Positions 12,501 through 25,600 of a DNA stretch of 64,000 bases are shown one piece after another. The position numbers and the translations under genes were made by a program. The stretch is from Chrysopilus asiliformis (taxonomy: Eukaryota > Arthropoda > Insecta > Diptera > Rhagionidae). Location of the stretch: assembly GCA_964034945.1 (NCBI GenBank), contig OZ035961.1, forward strand, positions 64,939,531 to 65,003,530. The letters run 5' to 3'. The notes under the pieces are model-generated. The model made no database searches, was not told the DNA's origin, and saw nothing but the letters and a program-made list of their open reading frames with translations. Position 1 is the stretch's first letter, and every line of letters begins with the position of its first letter.

Positions 12501-15500
12501 CTGACAGACTGACAGACTGACAGACTGACAGACTGACAGACTGACAGACTGACAGACTGACAGACTGACAGACTGACAGACTGACAGACTGACAGACTGA
12601 CAGACTGACAGACTGACAGACTGACAGACTGACAGACTGACAGACTGACAGACTGACAGACTGACAGACTGACAGACTGACAGACTGACAGACTGACAGA
12701 CTGACAGACTGACAGACTGACAGACTGACAGACTGACAGACTGACAGACTGACAGACTGACAGACTGACAGACTGACAGACTGACAGACTGACAGACTGA
12801 CAGACTGACAGACTGACAGACTGACAGACTGACAGACTGACAGACTGACAGACTGACAGACTGACAGACTGACAGACTGACAGACTGACAGACTGACAGA
12901 CTGACAGACTGACAGACTGACAGACTGACAGACTGACAGACTGACAGACTGACAGACTGACAGACTGACAGACTGACAGACTGACAGACTGACAGACTGA
13001 CAGACTGACAGACTGACAGACTGACAGACTGACAGACTGACAGACTGACAGACTGACAGACTGACAGACTGACAGACTGACAGACTGACAGACTGACAGA
13101 CTGACAGACTGACAGACTGACAGACTGACAGACTGACAGACTGACAGACTGACAGACTGACAGACTGACAGACTGACAGACTGACAGACTGACAGACTGA
13201 CAGACTGACAGACTGACAGACTGACAGACTGACAGACTGACAGACTGACAGACTGACAGACTGACAGACTGACAGACTGACAGACTGACAGACTGACAGA
13301 CTGACAGACTGACAGACTGACAGACTGACAGACTGACAGACTGACAGACTGACAGACTGACAGACTGACAGACTGACAGACTGACAGACTGACAGACTGA
13401 CAGACTGACAGACTGACAGACTGACAGACTGACAGACTGACAGACTGACAGACTGACAGACTGACAGACTGACAGACTGACAGACTGACAGACTGACAGA
13501 CTGACAGACTGACAGACTGACAGACTGACAGACTGACAGACTGACAGACTGACAGACTGACAGACTGACAGACTGACAGACTGACAGACTGACAGACTGA
13601 CAGACTGACAGACTGACAGACTGACAGACTGACAGACTGACAGACTGACAGACTGACAGACTGACAGACTGACAGACTGACAGACTGACAGACTGACAGA
13701 CTGACAGACTGACAGACTGACAGACTGACAGACTGACAGACTGACAGACTGACAGACTGACAGACTGACAGACTGACAGACTGACAGACTGACAGACTGA
13801 CAGACTGACAGACTGACAGACTGACAGACTGACAGACTGACAGACTGACAGACTGACAGACTGACAGACTGACAGACTGACAGACTGACAGACTGACAGA
13901 CTGACAGACTGACAGACTGACAGACTGACAGACTGACAGACTGACAGACTGACAGACTGACAGACTGACAGACTGACAGACTGACAGACTGACAGACTGA
14001 CAGACTGACAGACTGACAGACTGACAGACTGACAGACTGACAGACTGACAGACTGACAGACTGACAGACTGACAGACTGACAGACTGACAGACTGACAGA
14101 CTGACAGACTGACAGACTGACAGACTGACAGACTGACAGACTGACAGACTGACAGACTGACAGACTGACAGACTGACAGACTGACAGACTGACAGACTGA
14201 CAGACTGACAGACTGACAGACTGACAGACTGACAGACTGACAGACTGACAGACTGACAGACTGACAGACTGACAGACTGACAGACTGACAGACTGACAGA
14301 CTGACAGACTGACAGACTGACAGACTGACAGACTGACAGACTGACAGACTGACAGACTGACAGACTGACAGACTGACAGACTGACAGACTGACAGACTGA
14401 CAGACTGACAGACTGACAGACTGACAGACTGACAGACTGACAGACTGACAGACTGACAGACTGACAGACTGACAGACTGACAGACTGACAGACTGACAGA
14501 CTGACAGACTGACAGACTGACAGACTGACAGACTGACAGACTGACAGACTGACAGACTGACAGACTGACAGACTGACAGACTGACAGACTGACAGACTGA
14601 CAGACTGACAGACTGACAGACTGACAGACTGACAGACTGACAGACTGACAGACTGACAGACTGACAGACTGACAGACTGACAGACTGACAGACTGACAGA
14701 CTGACAGACTGACAGACTGACAGACTGACAGACTGACAGACTGACAGACTGACAGACTGACAGACTGACAGACTGACAGACTGACAGACTGACAGACTGA
14801 CAGACTGACAGACTGACAGACTGACAGACTGACAGACTGACAGACTGACAGACTGACAGACTGACAGACTGACAGACTGACAGACTGACAGACTGACAGA
14901 CTGACAGACTGACAGACTGACAGACTGACAGACTGACAGACTGACAGACTGACAGACTGACAGACTGACAGACTGACAGACTGACAGACTGACAGACTGA
15001 CAGACTGACAGACTGACAGACTGACAGACTGACAGACTGACAGACTGACAGACTGACAGACTGACAGACTGACAGACTGACAGACTGACAGACTGACAGA
15101 CTGACAGACTGACAGACTGACAGACTGACAGACTGACAGACTGACAGACTGACAGACTGACAGACTGACAGACTGACAGACTGACAGACTGACAGACTGA
15201 CAGACTGACAGACTGACAGACTGACAGACTGACAGACTGACAGACTGACAGACTGACAGACTGACAGACTGACAGACTGACAGACTGACAGACTGACAGA
15301 CTGACAGACTGACAGACTGACAGACTGACAGACTGACAGACTGACAGACTGACAGACTGACAGACTGACAGACTGACAGACTGACAGACTGACAGACTGA
15401 CAGACTGACAGACTGACAGACTGACAGACTGACAGACTGACAGACTGACAGACTGACAGACTGACAGACTGACAGACTGACAGACTGACAGACTGACAGA

Positions 15501-18500
15501 CTGACAGACTGACAGACTGACAGACTGACAGACTGACAGACTGACAGACTGACAGACTGACAGACTGACAGACTGACAGACTGACAGACTGACAGACTGA
15601 CAGACTGACAGACTGACAGACTGACAGACTGACAGACTGACAGACTGACAGACTGACAGACTGACAGACTGACAGACTGACAGACTGACAGACTGACAGA
15701 CTGACAGACTGACAGACTGACAGACTGACAGACTGACAGACTGACAGACTGACAGACTGACAGACTGACAGACTGACAGACTGACAGACTGACAGACTGA
15801 CAGACTGACAGACTGACAGACTGACAGACTGACAGACTGACAGACTGACAGACTGACAGACTGACAGACTGACAGACTGACAGACTGACAGACTGACAGA
15901 CTGACAGACTGACAGACTGACAGACTGACAGACTGACAGACTGACAGACTGACAGACTGACAGACTGACAGACTGACAGACTGACAGACTGACAGACTGA
16001 CAGACTGACAGACTGACAGACTGACAGACTGACAGACTGACAGACTGACAGACTGACAGACTGACAGACTGACAGACTGACAGACTGACAGACTGACAGA
16101 CTGACAGACTGACAGACTGACAGACTGACAGACTGACAGACTGACAGACTGACAGACTGACAGACTGACAGACTGACAGACTGACAGACTGACAGACTGA
16201 CAGACTGACAGACTGACAGACTGACAGACTGACAGACTGACAGACTGACAGACTGACAGACTGACAGACTGACAGACTGACAGACTGACAGACTGACAGA
16301 CTGACAGACTGACAGACTGACAGACTGACAGACTGACAGACTGACAGACTGACAGACTGACAGACTGACAGACTGACAGACTGACAGACTGACAGACTGA
16401 CAGACTGACAGACTGACAGACTGACAGACTGACAGACTGACAGACTGACAGACTGACAGACTGACAGACTGACAGACTGACAGACTGACAGACTGACAGA
16501 CTGACAGACTGACAGACTGACAGACTGACAGACTGACAGACTGACAGACTGACAGACTGACAGACTGACAGACTGACAGACTGACAGACTGACAGACTGA
16601 CAGACTGACAGACTGACAGACTGACAGACTGACAGACTGACAGACTGACAGACTGACAGACTGACAGACTGACAGACTGACAGACTGACAGACTGACAGA
16701 CTGACAGACTGACAGACTGACAGACTGACAGACTGACAGACTGACAGACTGACAGACTGACAGACTGACAGACTGACAGACTGACAGACTGACAGACTGA
16801 CAGACTGACAGACTGACAGACTGACAGACTGACAGACTGACAGACTGACAGACTGACAGACTGACAGACTGACAGACTGACAGACTGACAGACTGACAGA
16901 CTGACAGACTGACAGACTGACAGACTGACAGACTGACAGACTGACAGACTGACAGACTGACAGACTGACAGACTGACAGACTGACAGACTGACAGACTGA
17001 CAGACTGACAGACTGACAGACTGACAGACTGACAGACTGACAGACTGACAGACTGACAGACTGACAGACTGACAGACTGACAGACTGACAGACTGACAGA
17101 CTGACAGACTGACAGACTGACAGACTGACAGACTGACAGACTGACAGACTGACAGACTGACAGACTGACAGACTGACAGACTGACAGACTGACAGACTGA
17201 CAGACTGACAGACTGACAGACTGACAGACTGACAGACTGACAGACTGACAGACTGACAGACTGACAGACTGACAGACTGACAGACTGACAGACTGACAGA
17301 CTGACAGACTGACAGACTGACAGACTGACAGACTGACAGACTGACAGACTGACAGACTGACAGACTGACAGACTGACAGACTGACAGACTGACAGACTGA
17401 CAGACTGACAGACTGACAGACTGACAGACTGACAGACTGACAGACTGACAGACTGACAGACTGACAGACTGACAGACTGACAGACTGACAGACTGACAGA
17501 CTGACAGACTGACAGACTGACAGACTGACAGACTGACAGACTGACAGACTGACAGACTGACAGACTGACAGACTGACAGACTGACAGACTGACAGACTGA
17601 CAGACTGACAGACTGACAGACTGACAGACTGACAGACTGACAGACTGACAGACTGACAGACTGACAGACTGACAGACTGACAGACTGACAGACTGACAGA
17701 CTGACAGACTGACAGACTGACAGACTGACAGACTGACAGACTGACAGACTGACAGACTGACAGACTGACAGACTGACAGACTGACAGACTGACAGACTGA
17801 CAGACTGACAGACTGACAGACTGACAGACTGACAGACTGACAGACTGACAGACTGACAGACTGACAGACTGACAGACTGACAGACTGACAGACTGACAGA
17901 CTGACAGACTGACAGACTGACAGACTGACAGACTGACAGACTGACAGACTGACAGACTGACAGACTGACAGACTGACAGACTGACAGACTGACAGACTGA
18001 CAGACTGACAGACTGACAGACTGACAGACTGACAGACTGACAGACTGACAGACTGACAGACTGACAGACTGACAGACTGACAGACTGACAGACTGACAGA
18101 CTGACAGACTGACAGACTGACAGACTGACAGACTGACAGACTGACAGACTGACAGACTGACAGACTGACAGACTGACAGACTGACAGACTGACAGACTGA
18201 CAGACTGACAGACTGACAGACTGACAGACTGACAGACTGACAGACTGACAGACTGACAGACTGACAGACTGACAGACTGACAGACTGACAGACTGACAGA
18301 CTGACAGACTGACAGACTGACAGACTGACAGACTGACAGACTGACAGACTGACAGACTGACAGACTGACAGACTGACAGACTGACAGACTGACAGACTGA
18401 CAGACTGACAGACTGACAGACTGACAGACTGACAGACTGACAGACTGACAGACTGACAGACTGACAGACTGACAGACTGACAGACTGACAGACTGACAGA

Positions 18501-21289
18501 CTGACAGACTGACAGACTGACAGACTGACAGACTGACAGACTGACAGACTGACAGACTGACAGACTGACAGACTGACAGACTGACAGACTGACAGACTGA
18601 CAGACTGACAGACTGACAGACTGACAGACTGACAGACTGACAGACTGACAGACTGACAGACTGACAGACTGACAGACTGACAGACTGACAGACTGACAGA
18701 CTGACAGACTGACAGACTGACAGACTGACAGACTGACAGACTGACAGACTGACAGACTGACAGACTGACAGACTGACAGACTGACAGACTGACAGACTGA
18801 CAGACTGACAGACTGACAGACTGACAGACTGACAGACTGACAGACTGACAGACTGACAGACTGACAGACTGACAGACTGACAGACTGACAGACTGACAGA
18901 CTGACAGACTGACAGACTGACAGACTGACAGACTGACAGACTGACAGACTGACAGACTGACAGACTGACAGACTGACAGACTGACAGACTGACAGACTGA
19001 CAGACTGACAGACTGACAGACTGACAGACTGACAGACTGACAGACTGACAGACTGACTGACAGACTGACAGACTGACAGACTGACAGACTGACAGACTGA
19101 CAGACTGACAGACTGACAGACTGACAGACTGACAGACTGACAGACTGACAGACTGACAGACTGACAGACTGACAGACTGACAGACTGACAGACTGACAGA
19201 CTGACAGACTGACAGACTGACAGACTGACAGACTGACAGACTGACAGACTGACAGACTGACAGACTGACAGACTGACAGACTGACAGACTGACAGACTGA
19301 CAGACTGACAGACTGACAGACTGACAGACTGACAGACTGACAGACTGACAGACTGACAGACTGACAGACTGACAGACTGACAGACTGACAGACTGACAGA
19401 CTGACAGACTGACAGACTGACAGACTGACAGACTGACAGACTGACAGACTGACAGACTGACAGACTGACAGACTGACAGACTGACAGACTGACAGACTGA
19501 CAGACTGACAGACTGACAGACTGACAGACTGACAGACTGACAGACTGACAGACTGACAGACTGACAGACTGACAGACTGACAGACTGACAGACTGACAGA
19601 CTGACAGACTGACAGACTGACAGACTGACAGACTGACAGACTGACAGACTGACAGACTGACAGACTGACAGACTGACAGACTGACAGACTGACAGACTGA
19701 CAGACTGACAGACTGACAGACTGACAGACTGACAGACTGACAGACTGACAGACTGACAGACTGACAGACTGACAGACTGACAGACTGACAGACTGACAGA
19801 CTGACAGACTGACAGGCTGACAGGCTGACAGGCTGACAGGCTGACAGGCTGACAGGCTGACAGGCTGACAGGCTGACAGGCTGACAGGCTGACAGGCTGA
19901 CAGGCTGACAGGCTGACAGGCTGACAGGCTGACAGGCTGACAGGCTGACAGGCTGACAGGCTGACAGGCTGACAGGCTGACAGGCTGACAGGCTGACAGG
20001 CTGACAGGCTGACAGGCTGACAGGCTGACAGGCTGACAGGCTGACAGGCTGACAGGCTGACAGGCTGACAGGCTGACAGGCTGACAGGCTGACAGGCTGA
20101 CAGGCTGACAGGCTGACAGGCTGACAGGCTGACAGGCTGACAGGCTGACAGGCTGACAGGCTGACAGGCTGACAGGCTGACAGGCTGACAGGCTGACAGG
20201 CTGACAGGCTGACAGGCTGACAGGCTGACAGGCTGACAGGCTGACAGGCTGACAGGCTGACAGGCTGACAGGCTGACAGGCTGACAGGCTGACAGGCTGA
20301 CAGGCTGACAGGCTGACAGGCTGACAGGCTGACAGGCTGACAGGCTGACAGGCTGACAGGCTGACAGGCTGACAGGCTGACAGGCTGACAGGCTGACAGG
20401 CTGACAGGCTGACAGGCTGACAGGCTGACAGGCTGACAGGCTGACAGGCTGACAGGCTGACAGGCTGACAGGCTGACAGGCTGACAGGCTGACAGGCTGA
20501 CAGGCTGACAGGCTGACAGGCTGACAGGCTGACAGGCTGACAGGCTGACAGGCTGACAGGCTGACAGGCTGACAGGCTGACAGGCTGACAGGCTGACAGG
20601 CTGACAGGCTGACAGGCTGACAGGCTGACAGGCTGACAGGCTGACAGGCTGACAGGCTGACAGGCTGACAGGCTGACAGGCTGACAGGCTGACAGGCTGA
20701 CAGGCTGACAGGCTGACAGGCTGACAGGCTGACAGGCTGACAGGCTGACAGGCTGACAGGCTGACAGGCTGACAGGCTGACAGGCTGACAGGCTGACAGG
20801 CTGACAGGCTGACAGGCTGACAGGCTGACAGGCTGACAGGCTGACAGGCTGACAGGCTGACAGGCTGACAGGCTGACAGGCTGACAGGCTGACAGGCTGA
20901 CAGGCTGACAGGCTGACAGGCTGACAGGCTGACAGGCTGACAGGCTGACAGGCTGACAGGCTGACAGGCTGACAGGCTGACAGGCTGACAGGCTGACAGG
21001 CTGACAGGCTGACAGGCTGACAGGCTGACAGGCTGACAGGCTGACAGGCTGACAGGCTGACAGGCTGACAGGCTGACAGGCTGACAGGCTGACAGGCTGA
21101 CAGGCTGACAGGCTGACAGGCTGACAGGCTGACAGGCTGACAGGCTGACAGGCTGACAGGCTGACAGGCTGACAGGCTGACAGGCTGACAGGCTGACAGG
21201 CTGACAGGCTGACAGGCTGACAGGCTGACAGGCTGACAGGCTGACAGGCTGACAGGCTGACAGGCTGACAGGCTGACAGGCTGACAGGC
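9572..21289. repeat. octanucleotide satellite array, about 11.7 kb
   Basis: About 1,465 head-to-tail copies of an 8-bp unit. From 9572 to about 19815 the unit is GACAGACT. From about 19816 to 21289 it is GACAGGCT, one A-to-G change in every unit. By eye the only irregularity in the first block is a half-unit (4 bp) slip near 19051-19058. The minus strand has no stop codon in any frame, so three overlapping frames of about 3,900 codons arise. All read the same cyclic octapeptide (SVCQSVSL, then SACQPVSL) and are artefacts. Every plus frame meets TGA. The array lies upstream of the first visible receptor exon. Its length may be limited by the assembly, since a gap follows at once. Confidence 0.97.
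19051..19058. other. 4-bp phase slip in the array
   Basis: The unit reads GACTGACTGACAG instead of GACAGACTGACAG, and the register of all later units shifts by 4 bp. It is the only break I saw in the A-type block. Confidence 0.9.
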
Positions 21290-21300
21290 CAAAACAAGGC

Positions 21301-21500
21301 NNNNNNNNNNNNNNNNNNNNNNNNNNNNNNNNNNNNNNNNNNNNNNNNNNNNNNNNNNNNNNNNNNNNNNNNNNNNNNNNNNNNNNNNNNNNNNNNNNNN
21401 NNNNNNNNNNNNNNNNNNNNNNNNNNNNNNNNNNNNNNNNNNNNNNNNNNNNNNNNNNNNNNNNNNNNNNNNNNNNNNNNNNNNNNNNNNNNNNNNNNNN
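21301..21500. other. assembly gap (200 N)
   Basis: Exactly 200 Ns directly after the array's last non-repeat bases (GGCCAAAACAAGGC). Sequence resumes with GATC. The round size suggests a placeholder, so distance and adjacency across it are not proven. Confidence 0.99.
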
Positions 21501-21557
21501 GATCGGGAAATGTTTTTTAGGCAAAATTAAGAGGTCGAAATTTTTCATGAATACAAT
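21501..21557 (-). repeat. family C repeat, copy 2, proximal end
   Basis: The reverse complement matches 6228-6283 (shared motif GCCTAAAAAACATTTCCCGATC-like), with a few substitutions. It suggests that array, gap and hammerhead-like fragment sit where the middle of this copy should be. Confidence 0.65.
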
Positions 21558-21589
21558 ACTTTATTATACTCCGTAGAAGAAAGTAAAAA

Positions 21590-21790
21590 TTACCAGAAGT
21601 TGTGTTTTAATTTTCAACCTGACGTTTCGAGCCTTGTTTTGGCTAATTTTTAATGTAACATTTCGACAAAGTTTTTACGGCTAAATATTAATAGTTATAA
21701 CATAGTGCATTTAAATGATCGTTTAACGCCTCTGAAGATGAGCCAAAACAAGGCTCGAAACGTCAGGCTGGAAAATTAAAACACAATTTT
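21590..21790. mobile_element. Penelope-like terminal relics in inverted arrangement
   Basis: Two arms of about 46 bp, 21598-21644 and 21738-21785, are reverse complements. Each holds AGCCAAAACAAGGCT, then CGAAACGTCAGG, then AAAATTAAAACACAA. The CGAAACGTC context next to a GCC-loop-GGC stem is typical of Penelope-like element ends. No reverse transcriptase is present here. Confidence 0.55.
21732..21763 (+). ncRNA. hammerhead-ribozyme-like core of a Penelope element
   Basis: Reads CTGAAGA, then T, then a stem GAGCC / loop AAAACAA / GGCTC, then GAAAC. This is the CUGANGA-stem II-GAAA core order of a hammerhead. Hammerheads are known at Penelope-like termini. Stems I and III are weak, so activity is not implied. 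The second example here is 44416-44447. Confidence 0.5.
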
Positions 21791-21844
21791 TGTTTTTATT
21801 TCTTAAAATTGGACCGCTAAACCCGTCAAAAAAATACAAAAAAA

Positions 21845-21897
21845 TTACCGAAATTACCGGTATTTTTTTTAATTTACCGGTAATTTCGGTAATAAAA
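21845..21897. repeat. perfect 19-bp inverted repeat
   Basis: ATTACCGAAATTACCGGTA and its exact complement are separated by an AT-rich loop. It lies in a short ACCGGT-rich tract. No function assigned. Confidence 0.7.
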
Positions 21898-22452
21898 TTG
21901 GCCGGTAAAACCGGTAAACCGTTCGCCATATCTCAGCTCCAAATTGAAACCATGGACTCTGACTACCTGCAAATTCATGATATGCATCCACTTAGGATTT
22001 TTCAGTTGCAATGTGTCACAGTAAGTATTTTTTTTAAATAGTCATATTCTTCTTAAACTTTGCTGGTCCACAAATATATCTTTGCTGGTCCACAAATACG
22101 TTAGGTCGCAAGCTCTGCAGAGTTTTACGGAGCTACTCTACTGTGTCTTGACAAGGTTGCCTGGTTTTGTTATATTTTACATAACCCGTTAATTCCGCCT
22201 TCCAGTATGCTTCAGTCTGCGTCATGAACAAATAGAGTTCCAGCTAAAAAAAAGTTACATGGTTTCGCTTGATTATATACGAAACACCCATATTTCGATA
22301 TCGAGGTCTCGAGCGTGGACCTCTGGTTCACATGATATGAAGTCACTTTAATGGCAATTGTATTTAGTTCTAGTATCTTACTCTTGAAAGAATTTGTTTA
22401 ATTTCCATAATAATTTTTATATATTGTAAAGTTTTTTATCTGTTTTGTTTAG
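21898..22452. other. receptor intron, upstream side
   Basis: Unique-looking sequence ending in a pyrimidine tract and AG before exon 22453. It includes a direct repeat CTTTGCTGGTCCACAAATA (about 22060-22100). An open stretch with a GTAAGT donor near 22020 was considered as an exon but lacks the ectodomain cysteine pattern. Confidence 0.5.
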
Positions 22453-22651
22453 AAAACGCTACTAGATATTGTCATGCGGACGGTACGTGGGACAACTATA
22501 CCGACTATGATTTGTGCTCACATTTGCCGGCACCATCTCCAATATCAGAATTTGAGCCCAACATCGAATTGCCAACATTAATTTATTATATTGGATATAC
22601 AATAAGTTTAGTATCTCTTACATTGGCCGTTTTAGTATTTTCATACTTTAA
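22453..22651 (+). CDS. receptor exon: ectodomain end and TM1
   Basis: 199 bp, AG acceptor at 22451-22452 and GTGAGT donor at 22652. It opens with two bases of a split codon, then [12 protein letters not shown]. After a short linker comes TM1, [19 protein letters not shown]. It ends with two bases of a Lys codon. Confidence 0.9.
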
Positions 22652-25600
22652 GTGAGTATATTTATTTGATTATTTTCATTAAATAAGTATATTTGTACAT
22701 TTGTATAAATATATGTATGTATATATTGTATATAAGGCTTGTTTGAATTAATTATGCGTGACATTTTCAAGACTTGATACTCCGTTAACAGCAACTCTTT
22801 TGCAAGTTAAAATCATATACAAACAGTTAGTGACAAGCACGTCGGTGGTGATGATGATGATAATGATAAAGTCCTTTCTGAAAAAAAAAACGATTTTTTA
22901 CAATCTTATCATACAAGTATATATACATATATATGAGTCCCCACTCACGTTATTGTATTTTTCCCCTTAGGGAATTACGTTGTCTAAGGAACACAATCCA
23001 TGCCAACTTATTTCTGACGTACATTATGTCAGCTCTATTCTGGATTCTAACACTTTCAGTTCAGGTAAGTAGTCTGATTTAAGACATTAAGAGAAATACA
23101 AAACTTAGATATATAATTGACGGTTTGAAGGTAAATACAAAACTAAGTTATATAAATTGTCAAAACTAAGTTATAGAGTCACGTGTGTATATCACTTGTT
23201 TTCCGAGCAAGGTTCAAACTTTGTTGAAAGCTCTTCGTAAACTGTCAATTGTTTTACTTTACTTTAGAAATATATTTGATGATGAAAAACTTTTATATGA
23301 AATTTCCGAATCATAATCGGAAAATTAAAATAATTTCATAAAAACAAAAACATAAATTTGATCAATTGATATGTTATGGGATGACTGAAAATGCCTATTT
23401 AAATCGTATTTTTTTGTTGTTTTAATTTCCTGAAAACATTAAACATTGCATTCTGTCATTCCACCGAATAAAGAAAAAATCATTTCCAAAATTCATGTCG
23501 TCTTTTGGGGCAGCATGAATTTTAGCAGTGTTACAATAATATTTTTCGCTACACGAAATATGCCATTGCTTCAGTCAATGTCCGAATACCAACTGATCTA
23601 ATAAAAGCACAGAACAATTACTATTATAGAATGGAAAGCTCTAACAAAATTTTTTGTGTTGGGAGCGTACATCCGACGATTTCTATAGCTGTTACATGAC
23701 AGTGTACATGAACACTGAGCGATTTGGTGGTGTGTGGCAATATGGATTCCCATCTGTCACTTGAAATGAAAACAAATCAAAACAAATCCGGGTAATGGAA
23801 ATGTTTTATGGATAATTTGATATTTCCATTAAATATTAGCGATGTTCTAATGTGTTGAAAGGTGTTAAATTTAATTTAGTTTTAGTTTTCAATTGTTTTA
23901 AGGCCCGTTCATGTGCAATTCTGTCGATCTTTCGTTATACTTTACCTTTCTGTTGTTGATGGGACTCGCAAAAACTTTCTGTTTGGGTTTTTAATGGAAT
24001 TAGCGCAACATTCCTTCACTAAATAGTGGTGAATTTGTGATTTATTCATTTTCATGTGAAATTATGCAATGTTAACACGCTAAAATGTGATTATCCATCA
24101 AAATCAATCGTTGCAATGAAATGAATCAATGTTGCAATGAAATGTCATGCAAAATGTAAACAAAAGTGCCAGCACTTTTCTGTATGTATTGTAAAAGGGA
24201 ATTCTATTTGATTTTTTTTGGTCGAGTGTATGACAGCAGAAAGGGGAAGTGAGATAAAAAAAAACCCGGTTTTTATAGTGTAGTGCTTACTCTAGTGGAA
24301 GTTAATGGGGAAAGGCCTTACTTTCCATTCTATATAATAGTTGTTCCGTGATAAAAGCATTTCGCATAAACGGACCTTCGAACTCAGCTAAGCGCTATTA
24401 TCTGCAAAATGCACAAGTGGAAACAGAATGGATTATACGGCACAGTGAAACAGATTATGTCTTTCATATGCGTATGCATACAGTTAATGTACAAGATAGA
24501 AAGAAACAGGTAGCATGAAAAATCGATGGATAAAAAGCATGGTCACAGTATACAGTAAACAAACTTCATACATTAAATGTGAAAATAACCTGTGTAACCG
24601 AAAACGAATAACCCAGAAATACCCAAATCTAGGCATTCTAATTGGTTAGAAAAATCTTAAATTTTTGGGGTACAAAGAATGAACAAGCAATATGACCACA
24701 AAGGAATCTAATAAAAGTGAAACAGAGAAAGAAATATACTGTTAAAGATGAGAGCCGCAACGACGTTACCAGATTAGTCAGTTGCGAAATGTATTTTTTG
24801 CCTTAGAAATTAAATACAATTCTAAAATAAGATGCAAATTATGTTCGTTTGAATATAGAAAATTAGAAATTCAGTCCAAACTGGTACTGCATTTTTTCTC
24901 AAACGTCATTATTGCTTTGAAATTAGCATCACGTCGTTTGTATAATGATTTTGACGGACCGAAGATTTGATATTAATTGCTTTTCTACTATATCCTGGCA
25001 ATTTAAATTTTCTATCCAAATTTTCAACCTAAAATGAAGAATGTTTGTACTTTTATAAGAAATGGTGGTCAAAACAGATTTCAATTTTTAAATTTCCCTC
25101 CTCTGAAATATAAAATCAACAGCAGAAAAATCAGATTTGGCAATGCCGTTTGCAATTGTTTCTTTCAGTTGCTCTGATTTAATGGGAAACGAGTCGGGTG
25201 GATTTCGGTTTCATTATTTTTCTCAATTTCCTGTGAAATGAAGTGAGTGATTTAAAGAGAAAGTTTATAATTTAGTATTTTTCCATACTATTTCGTGCAT
25301 TCCGCTGATATTTTATTTAGCTTTTAATCTTTATGCCGACTAAATTTCACGCAAAACACATTGCGAAATGCAAAAGATACCGATCAGCTGTGTCGCTTTT
25401 GTTTACAAATTTTCGGTTACACGCATATATGACTGTGCTGTTTGCTCTCGTGTTTTCTGCCTATGAATATGGTATGTTCTTTTTACTCTTACATAGTAAA
25501 TTGGGTTATTTTCGAGTTTGCTTACTGTATACTGTGGCATGGTACTTACCATGGTACCAGTGTTGCCGAAAGTTCAAAAGCAAAATTCCCTATGTGTAGG

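Noticed and set aside
9572..21289. Interstitial telomere or centromere satellite
   Set aside because: The unit is neither TTAGG-like nor G-rich on one strand, and the array has single-copy receptor exons nearby. A centromeric role cannot be judged from one locus.
9572..21289. CRISPR array
   Set aside because: There are no spacers; the repeat is contiguous and the genome is eukaryotic.
9430..21548. Three overlapping minus-strand frames of almost 4,000 codons
   Set aside because: They are produced by an 8-bp repeat lacking stops on that strand. All frames give the same octapeptide and one runs through the N gap.
21790..22041. Possible upstream receptor exon ending at the GTAAGT near 22020
   Set aside because: The phase can be made to fit, but the sequence lacks the expected Trp and Cys pattern of the hormone-binding domain and begins in the ACCGGT palindrome.
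25333..25599. 88-codon open frame with hydrophobic stretches
   Set aside because: No homology features, overlapping frames on the same strand, and an LTR-like palindrome at its end.
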